Source: Flavobacterium tagetis
GTDB taxonomy: Bacteria; Bacteroidota; Bacteroidia; Flavobacteriales; Flavobacteriaceae
Reading direction: 5' to 3'
Assembly (NCBI RefSeq): GCF_016735615.1
Contig: NZ_JAERSF010000002.1
Location: forward strand, 682,001-746,000
Length of the DNA: 64,000 bases
Below are positions 52,420 to 61,449 of the stretch, in pieces. The notes under the pieces are model-generated. The model worked only from the letters and a program-made list of their open reading frames with translations, was not told the DNA's origin and searched no databases. Position 1 is the stretch's first letter. Each line of letters starts with the position of its first letter. Both the position numbers and the translations under genes were made by a program.

Positions 52420-52443
52420 ATTCAATTAAAATTAAAAAATAGA

Positions 52444-52561
52444 ACGCGGATGAGACAGATTCGCTATCGCGAAAACACAGATTTGCACAGATTTTACTTT
52501 GATAGAGTTTAAAATCCGTTTTAATCCGCGTTTTTACGAAGTAAATCTGCGGCATCCGCGT
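52444..52561. repeat. Inverted repeat of the ACGCGGATG type
   Basis: ACGCGGATG (52444-52452) pairs with CATCCGCGT (52553-52561). Within it, CAGATTCGC/GCGAAAAC and AATCCGCGTTTTTACG/AAATCTG extend the pairing imperfectly. It fills the pta-ackA gap. Confidence 0.6.
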
Positions 52562-52622
52562 ACTAATCTCAACAATAAAATAAACTTAGTGACTTAGTGC
52601 CTTCGTGGCAAAAACATAAAAA

Positions 52623-53807
52623 ATGAAAATACTAATTATAAATTCAGGAAGTTCTTCAATTAAATATCAATTAATGGTAATGCCAGAAAACGAAGTAATC
52701 TGTTCTGGAATGATTGATCGAATTGGTTTAGAAACTTCAAATATCACTTTTAAAACGGCTGTTGCTTCACGCGAGGAAACGCTTCCAATTGCAAATCATA
52801 AAGTAGGTTTACAGAAAGTAGCCAATATGCTTTTAGACGCTGAAAAAGGAGTGATTAAATCGACTTCAGAAATTTCTGCTGTTGGACATCGTGTAGTGCA
52901 TGGCGGAAGCGATTTTAGTGCTACAGTAAAAATTGATGAAAAAGTGAAAGAAAAAATCAAGCAGCTTTTCGAACTGGCACCTTTACACAATCCCGCTAAT
53001 TTAGAGGGGATTAATGTGGCAGAGGAGATTTTCAGTTCAGCTGAACAAATAGCTGTTTTTGATACTGCATTTCATCAGACTATGCCAGAAGTAGCGTATA
53101 AATATGCTATTCCAAATTATCTTTTGACAGAAAACAAAGTACGTGTTTACGGTTTTCATGGAACGAGCCACAAATATGTTTCTGAAAAGGCTATTAATTA
53201 TTTAAAAGATAATTCTAAAATAATTACCATTCACTTAGGAAATGGTTGTAGTATGGCCGCTGTGAAAAACGGAAAATGTATTGATACTTCAATGGGATTT
53301 TCTCCTTCAAATGGTTTAATTATGGGAACACGTGCCGGTGATATTGACCAGTCTGTTGTTTTTTATATGATTAAAAACCTAGGATATACTCCAGACGAAG
53401 TGAATGCCGTTTTATTGAAACAAAGCGGTATGCTTGGACTTACGGGTTACAGCGATTTGCGCGATATTGAAGCAGAAGCCGAAAAAGGCAATAAAGATTG
53501 TCAGTTAGCATTGCAAATGAATGCTTATAGAATTAGAAAAACTATTGGAGCGTATGCAGCAGCTTTAAACGGATTGGATGCAATTGTTTTTACGGCAGGA
53601 ATTGGAGAAAACTCATCGTATATGCGTAATTTGATTTGTACGGATATGGATTATTTCGGAATTGAAATTGACACAGGAAAAAATGAACTGCGTTCTAAAG
53701 AATTAAGAGAAATCAATTCAGAGAAGTCTAAAGTAAAAGTTTTAGTAGTTCCGACTGATGAAGAATACGAAATTGCAAATCAGGTTTTTCAATTGCTTGA
53801 AAATTAG
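52623..53807 (+). CDS. ackA: Acetate kinase
   Basis: 394 residues, the normal length. It converts acetyl phosphate and ADP to acetate and ATP. Motifs are complete: ILIINSGSSSIKYQL, GHRVVHGGSDFS, AVFDTAFHQTMP, YGFHGTSHKYV, ITIHLGNGCSMAAVKNG, and FTAGIGENSSYMR. It is paired with pta upstream and ends at a good terminator. Confidence 0.98.
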   Translation: MKILIINSGSSSIKYQLMVMPENEVICSGMIDRIGLETSNITFKTAVASREETLPIANHKVGLQKVANMLLDAEKGVIKSTSEISAVGHRVVHGGSDFSATVKIDEKVKEKIKQLFELAPLHNPANLEGINVAEEIFSSAEQIAVFDTAFHQTMPEVAYKYAIPNYLLTENKVRVYGFHGTSHKYVSEKAINYLKDNSKIITIHLGNGCSMAAVKNGKCIDTSMGFSPSNGLIMGTRAGDIDQSVVFYMIKNLGYTPDEVNAVLLKQSGMLGLTGYSDLRDIEAEAEKGNKDCQLALQMNAYRIRKTIGAYAAALNGLDAIVFTAGIGENSSYMRNLICTDMDYFGIEIDTGKNELRSKELREINSEKSKVKVLVVPTDEEYEIANQVFQLLEN

Positions 53808-53832
53808 AAAGTTTTATTTTCTACTTACTTAT

Positions 53833-53856
53833 AGGCTCCTTTATGGAGCCTTTTTT
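53833..53856 (+). terminator. Terminator of ackA
   Basis: AGGCTCC / GGAGCCT stem with a 5-base loop and a T-run. Confidence 0.85.
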
Positions 53857-53883
53857 ATGCTTTCAGTTTAAGTTTTTTGTCAG

Positions 53884-53891
53884 TATCTTTG
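53884..53891 (+). promoter_or_regulatory. -7 promoter element of the PUL regulator
   Basis: TATCTTTG, a full match, 18 bases before a TTG that begins a canonical signal peptide. The element lies inside the longer open frame, which rules that longer start out if the element is used. Confidence 0.5.
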
Positions 53892-53909
53892 AATCTAAAA
53901 AATAATATC

Positions 53910-56654
53910 TTGAAATCGATAATTTTTAAATCCGTTTTCTTCTTTTTCATCGCTTTACAACTTCAAGCACAAGAATTACTTCCTTTTGTCGAAAATTACA
54001 GCAAATCAGATTATCAGGGAGATAATCAAATTTGGAATGTTGTACAAGGAAATGATAATGCAATGTATTTTGCAAATAATCATTATTTGCTTCGTTACGA
54101 CGGAGTAAAATGGGAAAAATATACACTTCCGAATAAAACTATTATTCGATCAATTTTGATTGAAGGAGATAAAATATACTCAGGTTCCTATAAAGAATTT
54201 GGTTATTGGTACAGGAAAGATGGTACAATGCATTATGTTTCTATTACCAAAAATCTTAGATTATTTGATGAAAAGGATAATGAAGAAATCTGGAAAATTT
54301 TCAGATTTAACGGTTCTCTTTATTTTCAGTCTTTCAATGATGTTTTTATATATAGCGGAAAAACAATCAAGAAAATTAAGTTTCCGTTCCTTATTTCGTA
54401 TTGTTTTGGAGTAGATAAAGATTTATATGTAGCTTCGGTTAAGGATGGAATTTATAAAATGAACGGCAAATATATCTCCAATCCAAAAGGATGGAACGTT
54501 TTAAAAAATACTGTTGTCCATGCCGTAGAAAAATTTCAAAACACAACCTATATTTTTACGCAGAAAAAAGGTGTTTTCATTGTCGAAAAAAATGGACTGA
54601 AAGCCTGGGATCATCCTATAAATGAAACTTTAAAATCGGCAACCATCAATGTGGCAAAATTTGTCAAAAATGATAAATTGGTTATTGGTACAGGAAACCG
54701 CGGAATTTTCATTTTAGATTTAAAAAATAATTCTTTTAAAAATATCGAACGCGATAATGTTTTAATGAACAATTCAGTTTTGAGTATAGGATTGGATAAA
54801 GAAAATGATCTTTGGGTTGGTTTAGATAACGGAATTGCACATGTTGAGGTTAATTCTCCTATTTCTTTCTTTTATGATAATTCTGGGCTATTAGGATCTG
54901 TGTATGCTGTGGCAGCAATTAACAAAGGTTATTTAATCGCATCCAATCATGGAATTTTTGAATACAGTGCTGGAAAATTTAATATGATGCCCAATACGCA
55001 AGGGCAGGGTTGGAATATTTCTCTAATTGACGGAAAATATATCATTGGTCATAATGACGGTACTTTTTCATACGAAAATAATACTCTAACGAAAATTAAT
55101 GGTGTCAGCGGTGGTTGGAATATGTCAAAAAGTAGTATCAATAATACTTATTTTCAATCTACTTATAGCGGTATTCTGGTTTATGACGATCCTTCAAATA
55201 TGTCTCATTATAAGATTATCAAAGATCTGGCAAAACCCATAAAGTATGTTGCTCAAAACAAAAAAAATGAAATTTGGGCAGCTGACAATTATCGTGGCCT
55301 ATATCGTGTTTTGCTAGACGATAATTACAATACGCTGAAAGTGGAAAATGTCACACAGCAAAGCAAAATACAAAATGATTTTGGAATAAAGATTTTTGAA
55401 TTTAGAAAGGAAATCCTATTTCTAATTAATAACTCTTGGTACACTTACAATTCTATATCTAATAAATTGGAGGAAAATGAATTGTTTAATACAAACTTTA
55501 GAAATGTGACAGATGTCGTTTCGATTGATGAAGATCATTTTATGGTTTTGCAAAACGGAATCTTATATCATATTTATGCCCAAGGAAACAAATTTGTTTG
55601 GAATATTATTCAGGAGAAATATTATAAAGGAAAATTGATTAATGAGAATCTAAGGATTTTCAAAAAAGATAATTATTACTTATTTAATCTAGATGACGGA
55701 TTTGTTTCGCTTAAACTCGAATATGAAAATAAACAAAATTCAGAAGTGAAAATTGAAGCATTTAGTGATGATGCTTTAATTCCGAGCGATGAAAAAATTA
55801 AATTCAATACAGAATTAAAGATTAACGTTATTTCTGGAATTTACGGAGCTAGCAAACCAAATTTATTTTATAAGCTCGACAAAGAAAAAGAGTTTATTCC
55901 AATTTCAGATGGATTAATTGTTTTGAACAATTTGAGTAGTGGTAACCATTCTGTAGAAATTTTTAAACATGATGGAGCAACTTATGAAACAGTTTCATCA
56001 TATAAATTTAAAGTAGCCGAACCTTGGTATTTTTCATTTTGGATGATTTTACTTTATCTTCTTGTAATAGGAGCAGTTTTATTTTTCTATTATAAATGGA
56101 ATAAGCTTCGTTATATGCAAAAATTAAAATTGCAGGCTGAAGAATTAAAGCATCAACGGGAAATTCTTGAAATGGAATTGAAAAAAGAAAACGAACTTAA
56201 TATTCAAGAATACGAAAAACATATTTTAGAATTAGAACTGCAAGCAAAATCTTCAGAAGTTGCAGGGAAATCCCTGTCAATTGCCAAGCAAACGGAAATG
56301 ATTGATAAAATTCAAGGCATTTTAGAAACTGAAAAAGATTTTAGTAAGCTTAAAAACGAAATTAGAAAAGCGATTAAAATTAATGAAGTGAATAAACACG
56401 AATGGGAGACTTTTGAGACCAATTTGAATCAAATTCACAACGAGTTTATTATTAATCTTTCTAAAAAATATCCACAATTAACTCCAAAGGATATTAAACT
56501 ATGTGTTTATCTTAAAATGAATCTTTCTTCTAAAGAAATTGCTCCTATGATGAATATCTCTTTTAGAGGTGTAGAACTGCATAGATACCGCCTTAGAAAG
56601 AAGCTGAACCTAACTCAAGACGAAAACCTGTCTAAGTTTTTATTAACTCTGTAA
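53910..56654 (+). CDS. Membrane-spanning propeller/Y_Y_Y regulator with LuxR-type HTH
   Basis: 914 residues from a TTG start: KSIIFKSVFFFFIALQLQAQ is a signal peptide. A long periplasmic beta-propeller-like region (about 20-620; repeats such as DNQIWNVVQGNDNAMYFANN and ENDLWVGLDNGIAHVE) is followed by a Y_Y_Y-like sandwich, a transmembrane helix (about 706-730), a coiled coil, and a C-terminal LuxR-type helix-turn-helix (LTPKDIKLCVYLKMNLSSKEIAPMMNISFRGVELHRYRLRKKL). There is no histidine kinase domain. It should sense a glycan product outside and act on DNA from the membrane. It sits 244 bases upstream of susC on the same strand. Confidence 0.88.
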   Translation: MKSIIFKSVFFFFIALQLQAQELLPFVENYSKSDYQGDNQIWNVVQGNDNAMYFANNHYLLRYDGVKWEKYTLPNKTIIRSILIEGDKIYSGSYKEFGYWYRKDGTMHYVSITKNLRLFDEKDNEEIWKIFRFNGSLYFQSFNDVFIYSGKTIKKIKFPFLISYCFGVDKDLYVASVKDGIYKMNGKYISNPKGWNVLKNTVVHAVEKFQNTTYIFTQKKGVFIVEKNGLKAWDHPINETLKSATINVAKFVKNDKLVIGTGNRGIFILDLKNNSFKNIERDNVLMNNSVLSIGLDKENDLWVGLDNGIAHVEVNSPISFFYDNSGLLGSVYAVAAINKGYLIASNHGIFEYSAGKFNMMPNTQGQGWNISLIDGKYIIGHNDGTFSYENNTLTKINGVSGGWNMSKSSINNTYFQSTYSGILVYDDPSNMSHYKIIKDLAKPIKYVAQNKKNEIWAADNYRGLYRVLLDDNYNTLKVENVTQQSKIQNDFGIKIFEFRKEILFLINNSWYTYNSISNKLEENELFNTNFRNVTDVVSIDEDHFMVLQNGILYHIYAQGNKFVWNIIQEKYYKGKLINENLRIFKKDNYYLFNLDDGFVSLKLEYENKQNSEVKIEAFSDDALIPSDEKIKFNTELKINVISGIYGASKPNLFYKLDKEKEFIPISDGLIVLNNLSSGNHSVEIFKHDGATYETVSSYKFKVAEPWYFSFWMILLYLLVIGAVLFFYYKWNKLRYMQKLKLQAEELKHQREILEMELKKENELNIQEYEKHILELELQAKSSEVAGKSLSIAKQTEMIDKIQGILETEKDFSKLKNEIRKAIKINEVNKHEWETFETNLNQIHNEFIINLSKKYPQLTPKDIKLCVYLKMNLSSKEIAPMMNISFRGVELHRYRLRKKLNLTQDENLSKFLLTL

Positions 56655-56725
56655 GATTTGATTTTATTTTTTATAGAATTTATATTTTTCTATATCATTT
56701 TTTATATAATTACGATACATCATTA

Positions 56726-56868
56726 CTACATCATAATGTTATGTTAAACGATTTTTGTTAACATTTACCACGTTGATAATCATTGTTATAAGATAAAATT
56801 TTAACACAATGATGTAGCTATGTTGTAGTGGTGTTTGATGTACTACAACGTTGTAATTGCTTAATTTG
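56726..56868 (+). promoter_or_regulatory. susC control region with stacked inverted repeats
   Basis: CTACATCAT (56726-56734) inverts to ATGATGTAG (56809-56817). GTTGTAGT (56822-56829) inverts to ACTACAAC (56842-56849). ACAACGTTGT (56845-56854) is a perfect palindrome. A promoter TTTG (56834-56837)-N23-TTAATTTG (56861-56868, one mismatch) places that palindrome in its spacer. The arrangement suits binding by the regulator encoded upstream. Confidence 0.45.
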
Positions 56869-56898
56869 GCTCTACTAACTTAAACGATTACGTACTGT

Positions 56899-59800
56899 AT
56901 GAAAAATTTTATTTTTAGCTTTTTAGCGCTCTTGCTGCTGCCTACATTTATGTTAGGACAGACACAAGCAATTAAAGGAAAAGTAGTAGACAGTAATGGA
57001 ATGGGAATTCCAGGAGCAATTATCGCTTCAGCTGATGCTAGAGCTACTGCAGATGCAGATTTCGACGGAAACTTTACAATCAATGCAAAACCTGGAGACA
57101 TTTTAAAAGTGTCTATGTTAGGCTTTGATTCAGTTTCTGTACCGGCTACTGCCGCGACGATGACAATTACCTTAAAAGAGGCAGGCGATACTGCCTTAAA
57201 AGAAGTAGTTGTAATTGGATACGGTACAAGAAAGAAAATTGATAATACTTCGGCGGTTAGCTCAATTAAGTCCGAAGAGATTACCAAGATGAAAGTAATG
57301 AATGCTTCTCAGGCAATTCAAGGAAAAGCTGCTGGGGTTCAGGTGTCTACTTCAGATGCGCCGGGAAGTACGCCTTCAGTTGTTATTAGAGGGGCTGGTA
57401 CAGCATTAGGAGGAAGAAATCCTTTATATGTTGTAGATGGTATGCCGACTGATAATATCAACAACATCAATACTAATGATATTACGTCTTACGAAGTATT
57501 AAAAGACGCTTCTTCATTAGCTATTTATGGTACTAGAGGTGCAAATGGTGTAATTATGATTACAACCAAAGCAGGTAAAGGAAAAATTACTGTAGATGTA
57601 GAAAGTTTTGCAGGGGTTAGAAGCCCTTTAAAAACTGTAAAAATGGCAAATGCTGATGAGTATGTTCGTTACAGTAATGCCGCTTATAGCAACGATTTTC
57701 CACAAGGTAGATTCTCTGCTAATCAACCGTATAATACAGATTGGTTAGACGCAATTACAAGAACAGGATCTTATACTCAGAACAATATTTCTGTTTCAGG
57801 CTCTTCAGAAAATGTAAAATACTTTTTCAGTCTTGGAAATTATGAAGAAAAAGGAATCTTAAATGGTTCTGATTATGGACGTACAACATTCAGAAATAAT
57901 AATGAGTTTAAACTTTCTGAAAAAGTTAAGTTAAGCCAAAACTTTAGTGTAAGTAATATTAAAAATACGCCAATGCCTTTGAGCGCATTTACAAATGCTT
58001 ACCGACAATCACCATTAGTTCCTGTTCGTTATGCTGACGGTAAATATGGAGTGCCATTTATTTCTAACGGAGTAGTATCTGAAACTGGTACATCTTTTAA
58101 TAATGTTGGAAACCCAGTAGCTCAATTAGATTATACAAATGAGCAACAGCAATCTGTAACTTTACAGGGAGGATTAAAATTAGATTGGGATATTCTTAAA
58201 TCTTTGAAATTTACTTCACAATTCAATGGAGAATTTTATACTTACAAACAGTATAATTATGTAGATAACTTAGCGCTTTGGCTATCTGCAGACCCTACTC
58301 GTGTAGCAGAAAAATATCCTTCAGATTTAAATAAAAATACTTTAACAAGAAACAGAGACCAATATTTCAACTGGAACTTGTCTAACTATTTAACGTATAA
58401 TAAAGTTTTTGCTGAAATTCATGATGTAGAAGTTACAGCTGGTATTGAGGCGAATGTTCAAGGTACAAGAGAAAAGTTAACAATTGATAGAAAGAATGTA
58501 AATGCAAATTCAAACTATTGGTCTTTAAAAGATGTTAACGTTGCAGGTACTGTTACAGGTTTAAAAGACGAAGCTTTAAATGAAAGAAGATTGGCATCTT
58601 ATTTTGCTCGTTTTCAATATAAATTAATGGACAAGTATTTGGTTACAGGTACTGTAAGACGTGATGGTTCATCTCAATTTGCTGAAGACAAACGTTGGGG
58701 AACATTCCCATCAGTTGGTTTAGGATGGATTCTTTCAAAAGAAAGTTTTTTAAGCAATGTAGAGCCAATTAACTTATTAAAAATTAGAGGTTCTTGGGGT
58801 AGATTAGGAAATCAAAATGTTCCTCTTAATACTCAATTATTAACTTCTGGATTGGATTATTCTGGTTTAGGTTCAGGTACTACGATTAACTCTCAAGTAG
58901 ACCCTAATTTATCTTGGGAAATTGTTGAAGAGCTTTCAGGAGGTTTTGATTTTGAAGTATTGAACAGCAGATTAAAAGGATCATTTGATGTGTATGATAA
59001 AAATACAACAAATACAATTTTAAATGTTAAGCCTTATTCAACTTCTGGAATTACACTAGCTACGCCTGCACATGTTGGAGAAGTATCTAACAAAGGATAT
59101 GAAATTGCATTACGTTGGGATGATAAAATCAACGATAATTTAAGCTACTGGGTAGGAGGGAATTTTTCTCATAATAAAAATGAACTTACAAGTCTTAAAA
59201 ATGTTCAGTTAAATCCAATTATTGGAGGAAGTTTAGGAAATGGTCAAAATACTAAAATTCTTGACAATACTTCAGTAGGTCAGCCATTAGGTAGTTTTTA
59301 TATGTATGAGTACGCAGGAGTTGATCCAACAAACGGTCAAATGCTATACTACAAAGCAGATGGTTCTAAAGTTGCTCAATCAGGGTTAGACGAACTTAAA
59401 GATAAAAAATACGTTGGGTCTCTTTTACCGACTTCTAATTATGGAGTTACTTTAGGATTAAACTATAAAAACATTGATTTCTCTGTTGACGGTTACGGAA
59501 CAGGAGGGGCAAAAGTATACAATGGAAAAAAAGCGCAAAGATTTGGAGGGGAAAATGTAGAAGCTTCTATGGCAAATGGTTTTTGGACACCTACAAATAC
59601 TACGTCTTCAATTCCAGCACCATCTAATTTAACTCCTTATGCTTCAACGTACTACTTGGAGTCTGCAGATTTCTTTAGAATCAATAACATTACTTTAGGA
59701 TATAAACTTCCAATAAGAGAAAACAACTTTATCAGCTATTGCAGATTATATGTAAATGCAATTAACCCATTTATAACACAAAAATTCTCTGGATTTTCAC

Positions 59801-59907
59801 CAGATGTTGTGTCTGATGGTAAGTTAGTTGAAGGTACTCAAGGTGTTGAGTTAGATGCTTACCCATCATTGAGATCATTTGTTATTGGTGCAAATTTAAA
59901 ATTTTAA
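56899..59907 (+). CDS. SusC/RagA-type TonB-dependent transporter
   Basis: The 1002-residue outer-membrane receptor has a signal peptide (MKNFIFSFLALLLLPTFMLGQ) and a carboxypeptidase-regulatory-like domain (IKGKVVDSNGMGIPGAIIAS...DGNFTINAKPGDILKVSMLGF). A TonB-box-like EVVVIGYGTRKK follows, then the plug (VVIRGAGTALGGRNPLYVVDGMP) and a 22-strand-type barrel ending in SLRSFVIGANLKF. It imports oligosaccharides with its SusD partner, whose gene starts 4 bases downstream. Confidence 0.97.
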   Translation: MKNFIFSFLALLLLPTFMLGQTQAIKGKVVDSNGMGIPGAIIASADARATADADFDGNFTINAKPGDILKVSMLGFDSVSVPATAATMTITLKEAGDTALKEVVVIGYGTRKKIDNTSAVSSIKSEEITKMKVMNASQAIQGKAAGVQVSTSDAPGSTPSVVIRGAGTALGGRNPLYVVDGMPTDNINNINTNDITSYEVLKDASSLAIYGTRGANGVIMITTKAGKGKITVDVESFAGVRSPLKTVKMANADEYVRYSNAAYSNDFPQGRFSANQPYNTDWLDAITRTGSYTQNNISVSGSSENVKYFFSLGNYEEKGILNGSDYGRTTFRNNNEFKLSEKVKLSQNFSVSNIKNTPMPLSAFTNAYRQSPLVPVRYADGKYGVPFISNGVVSETGTSFNNVGNPVAQLDYTNEQQQSVTLQGGLKLDWDILKSLKFTSQFNGEFYTYKQYNYVDNLALWLSADPTRVAEKYPSDLNKNTLTRNRDQYFNWNLSNYLTYNKVFAEIHDVEVTAGIEANVQGTREKLTIDRKNVNANSNYWSLKDVNVAGTVTGLKDEALNERRLASYFARFQYKLMDKYLVTGTVRRDGSSQFAEDKRWGTFPSVGLGWILSKESFLSNVEPINLLKIRGSWGRLGNQNVPLNTQLLTSGLDYSGLGSGTTINSQVDPNLSWEIVEELSGGFDFEVLNSRLKGSFDVYDKNTTNTILNVKPYSTSGITLATPAHVGEVSNKGYEIALRWDDKINDNLSYWVGGNFSHNKNELTSLKNVQLNPIIGGSLGNGQNTKILDNTSVGQPLGSFYMYEYAGVDPTNGQMLYYKADGSKVAQSGLDELKDKKYVGSLLPTSNYGVTLGLNYKNIDFSVDGYGTGGAKVYNGKKAQRFGGENVEASMANGFWTPTNTTSSIPAPSNLTPYASTYYLESADFFRINNITLGYKLPIRENNFISYCRLYVNAINPFITQKFSGFSPDVVSDGKLVEGTQGVELDAYPSLRSFVIGANLKF

Positions 59908-59911
59908 TATC

Positions 59912-61375
59912 ATGAAAAGAATATATATATCAATGTTTGTACTTTCTGGATTATTATTGTCTGGATGTTCAAATGACTTTTTGGATGTAGAACCAACAGA
60001 AGCTATTCCAGCTGATCCAAATTTGGTAAATAGCGATGAGGGAGCTAAAGGTTTTGTAACTGCAATTTACAATCAATTTCTAGGATGGGAAATGTCGTCT
60101 TTTGGATGGAATGCAGTTTCAAGTATTATTAGTGATGATGCTGACAAAGGATCTGATCCAGGAGATGCAGGAGGAGATAAAGATATTGTTGATGCTTTAA
60201 CTTATAATGCTTCAACTCCATCATTTCAGTCAACTTGGAATGCAAATTATGCGGGAATTAACAGATGTAATCAGGCATTGGCAATGTTCCCTAAATTAGA
60301 TCAGGCAACACCAAGTTTAAAAGCAAGATTAGTTGGAGAAACAAAATTCATGAGAGCATTCATGTATTTTACTTTAGTTAAAGGATATGGAGGAGTTCCT
60401 ATTATAGATCATTTAGCTACGGTTCCAATCTCTGAGGAAGATAGAAAAATGCAATTGACTCGTAAGTCAGTAGCTGAAGTTTATGCTTTTATTGAACAAG
60501 ATTTAAATGACGCTATCGAAGCTTTGCCTTTAAAATCAGAATACACAGGAGCTGATGTTGTTAGGGCTTCAAAAGGGGCAGCATATGCTTTATTGGCAAA
60601 AGTAAACCTATATCAAAAAAACTGGCAAAAAGTAATTGATAATTGCGATAAAGTAACTGGTTACTCTTTAGTTTCTGATTATTCTTTGCAATATAAAAAA
60701 GAAGGAGAATTTGGACCAGAATCTATTTTCGAAATTAATGGAGTAGGTTCTACTTCTAGTCCTGGATTTGGAATTGGAAACTATACTGTTTCTCAAGCAC
60801 CTCGTGGAGCTGGAGGATGGGGTTGGGGATTCAACACACCAACTGAAGGTTTAGCAAATGCATATGAGGCAGGAGATGTTAGAAAAGACGCTACAATTAT
60901 TTTCAGAGGTTCAGTTTTATATGATGGTAGAGAAGTACCATCAACTGTAGCAAATCCAAGATATAATTATAAAGCATATTCATCATCTTTCTATAACCAA
61001 GAATTTACAGATACAAATCTTAGATATTTAAGATATGCTGAGGTTATATTAATGAAAGCTGAAGCATTAAACGAATTAGGAGAAACTGCTGCAGCAATTC
61101 CTTTAGTAAACCAAATTCGTCATAGAGCGGGTTTAGGAGATACTCCTTTTACTTCTCAAACTGATATTAGAAAAGCAATTTATAAAGAGAGAAGATTAGA
61201 ATTTGCTTTTGAACATGATAGATGGTTTGATATTGTTAGAACAGGACAGGCTGAAGCGGCTATGGCAGCAGATGGTAAAACTTTTATCGTTGGAAAACAT
61301 GAGTTATGGCCAATACCAACTTCATTCTTAAGAGAAGCAAACGGGCTTTCTGAGCAGAATCCTGGCGGATATTAA
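59912..61375 (+). CDS. SusD/RagB-type glycan-binding lipoprotein
   Basis: 487 residues with a lipobox ending at Cys19 (LLLSGC). The helical SusD fold is shown by GETKFMRAFMYFTLVKGYGGVPII, RASKGAAYALLAKVNLYQKNW and the C-terminal RYAEVILMKAEALNELGE...RKAIYKERRLEFAFEHDRWFDIVRTG. It is the surface lid over the SusC pore. A strong hairpin without a T-run follows, before the enzyme genes. Confidence 0.97.
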   Translation: MKRIYISMFVLSGLLLSGCSNDFLDVEPTEAIPADPNLVNSDEGAKGFVTAIYNQFLGWEMSSFGWNAVSSIISDDADKGSDPGDAGGDKDIVDALTYNASTPSFQSTWNANYAGINRCNQALAMFPKLDQATPSLKARLVGETKFMRAFMYFTLVKGYGGVPIIDHLATVPISEEDRKMQLTRKSVAEVYAFIEQDLNDAIEALPLKSEYTGADVVRASKGAAYALLAKVNLYQKNWQKVIDNCDKVTGYSLVSDYSLQYKKEGEFGPESIFEINGVGSTSSPGFGIGNYTVSQAPRGAGGWGWGFNTPTEGLANAYEAGDVRKDATIIFRGSVLYDGREVPSTVANPRYNYKAYSSSFYNQEFTDTNLRYLRYAEVILMKAEALNELGETAAAIPLVNQIRHRAGLGDTPFTSQTDIRKAIYKERRLEFAFEHDRWFDIVRTGQAEAAMAADGKTFIVGKHELWPIPTSFLREANGLSEQNPGGY

Positions 61376-61388
61376 TCAAAATCTTAAA

Positions 61389-61423
61389 AATCACTTCCTT
61401 CAGATTTCCTGAAGGGAGTGATT
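61389..61423 (+). terminator. Intercistronic hairpin between susD and the GH144 gene
   Basis: AATCACTTCCTTCAG / CTGAAGGGAGTGATT, 15 base pairs with one T-G pair and a 5-base loop, but no T-run after it. More likely an attenuator or 3'-end stabiliser of susCD mRNA than a full terminator. Confidence 0.55.
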
Positions 61424-61449
61424 ATTTATTAAAATCTTAAATTTTTATA

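Noticed and set aside
56880..57287. A 135-codon open frame antisense to susC
   Set aside because: Shadow of the susC plug region; valine/serine-rich translation without motifs.
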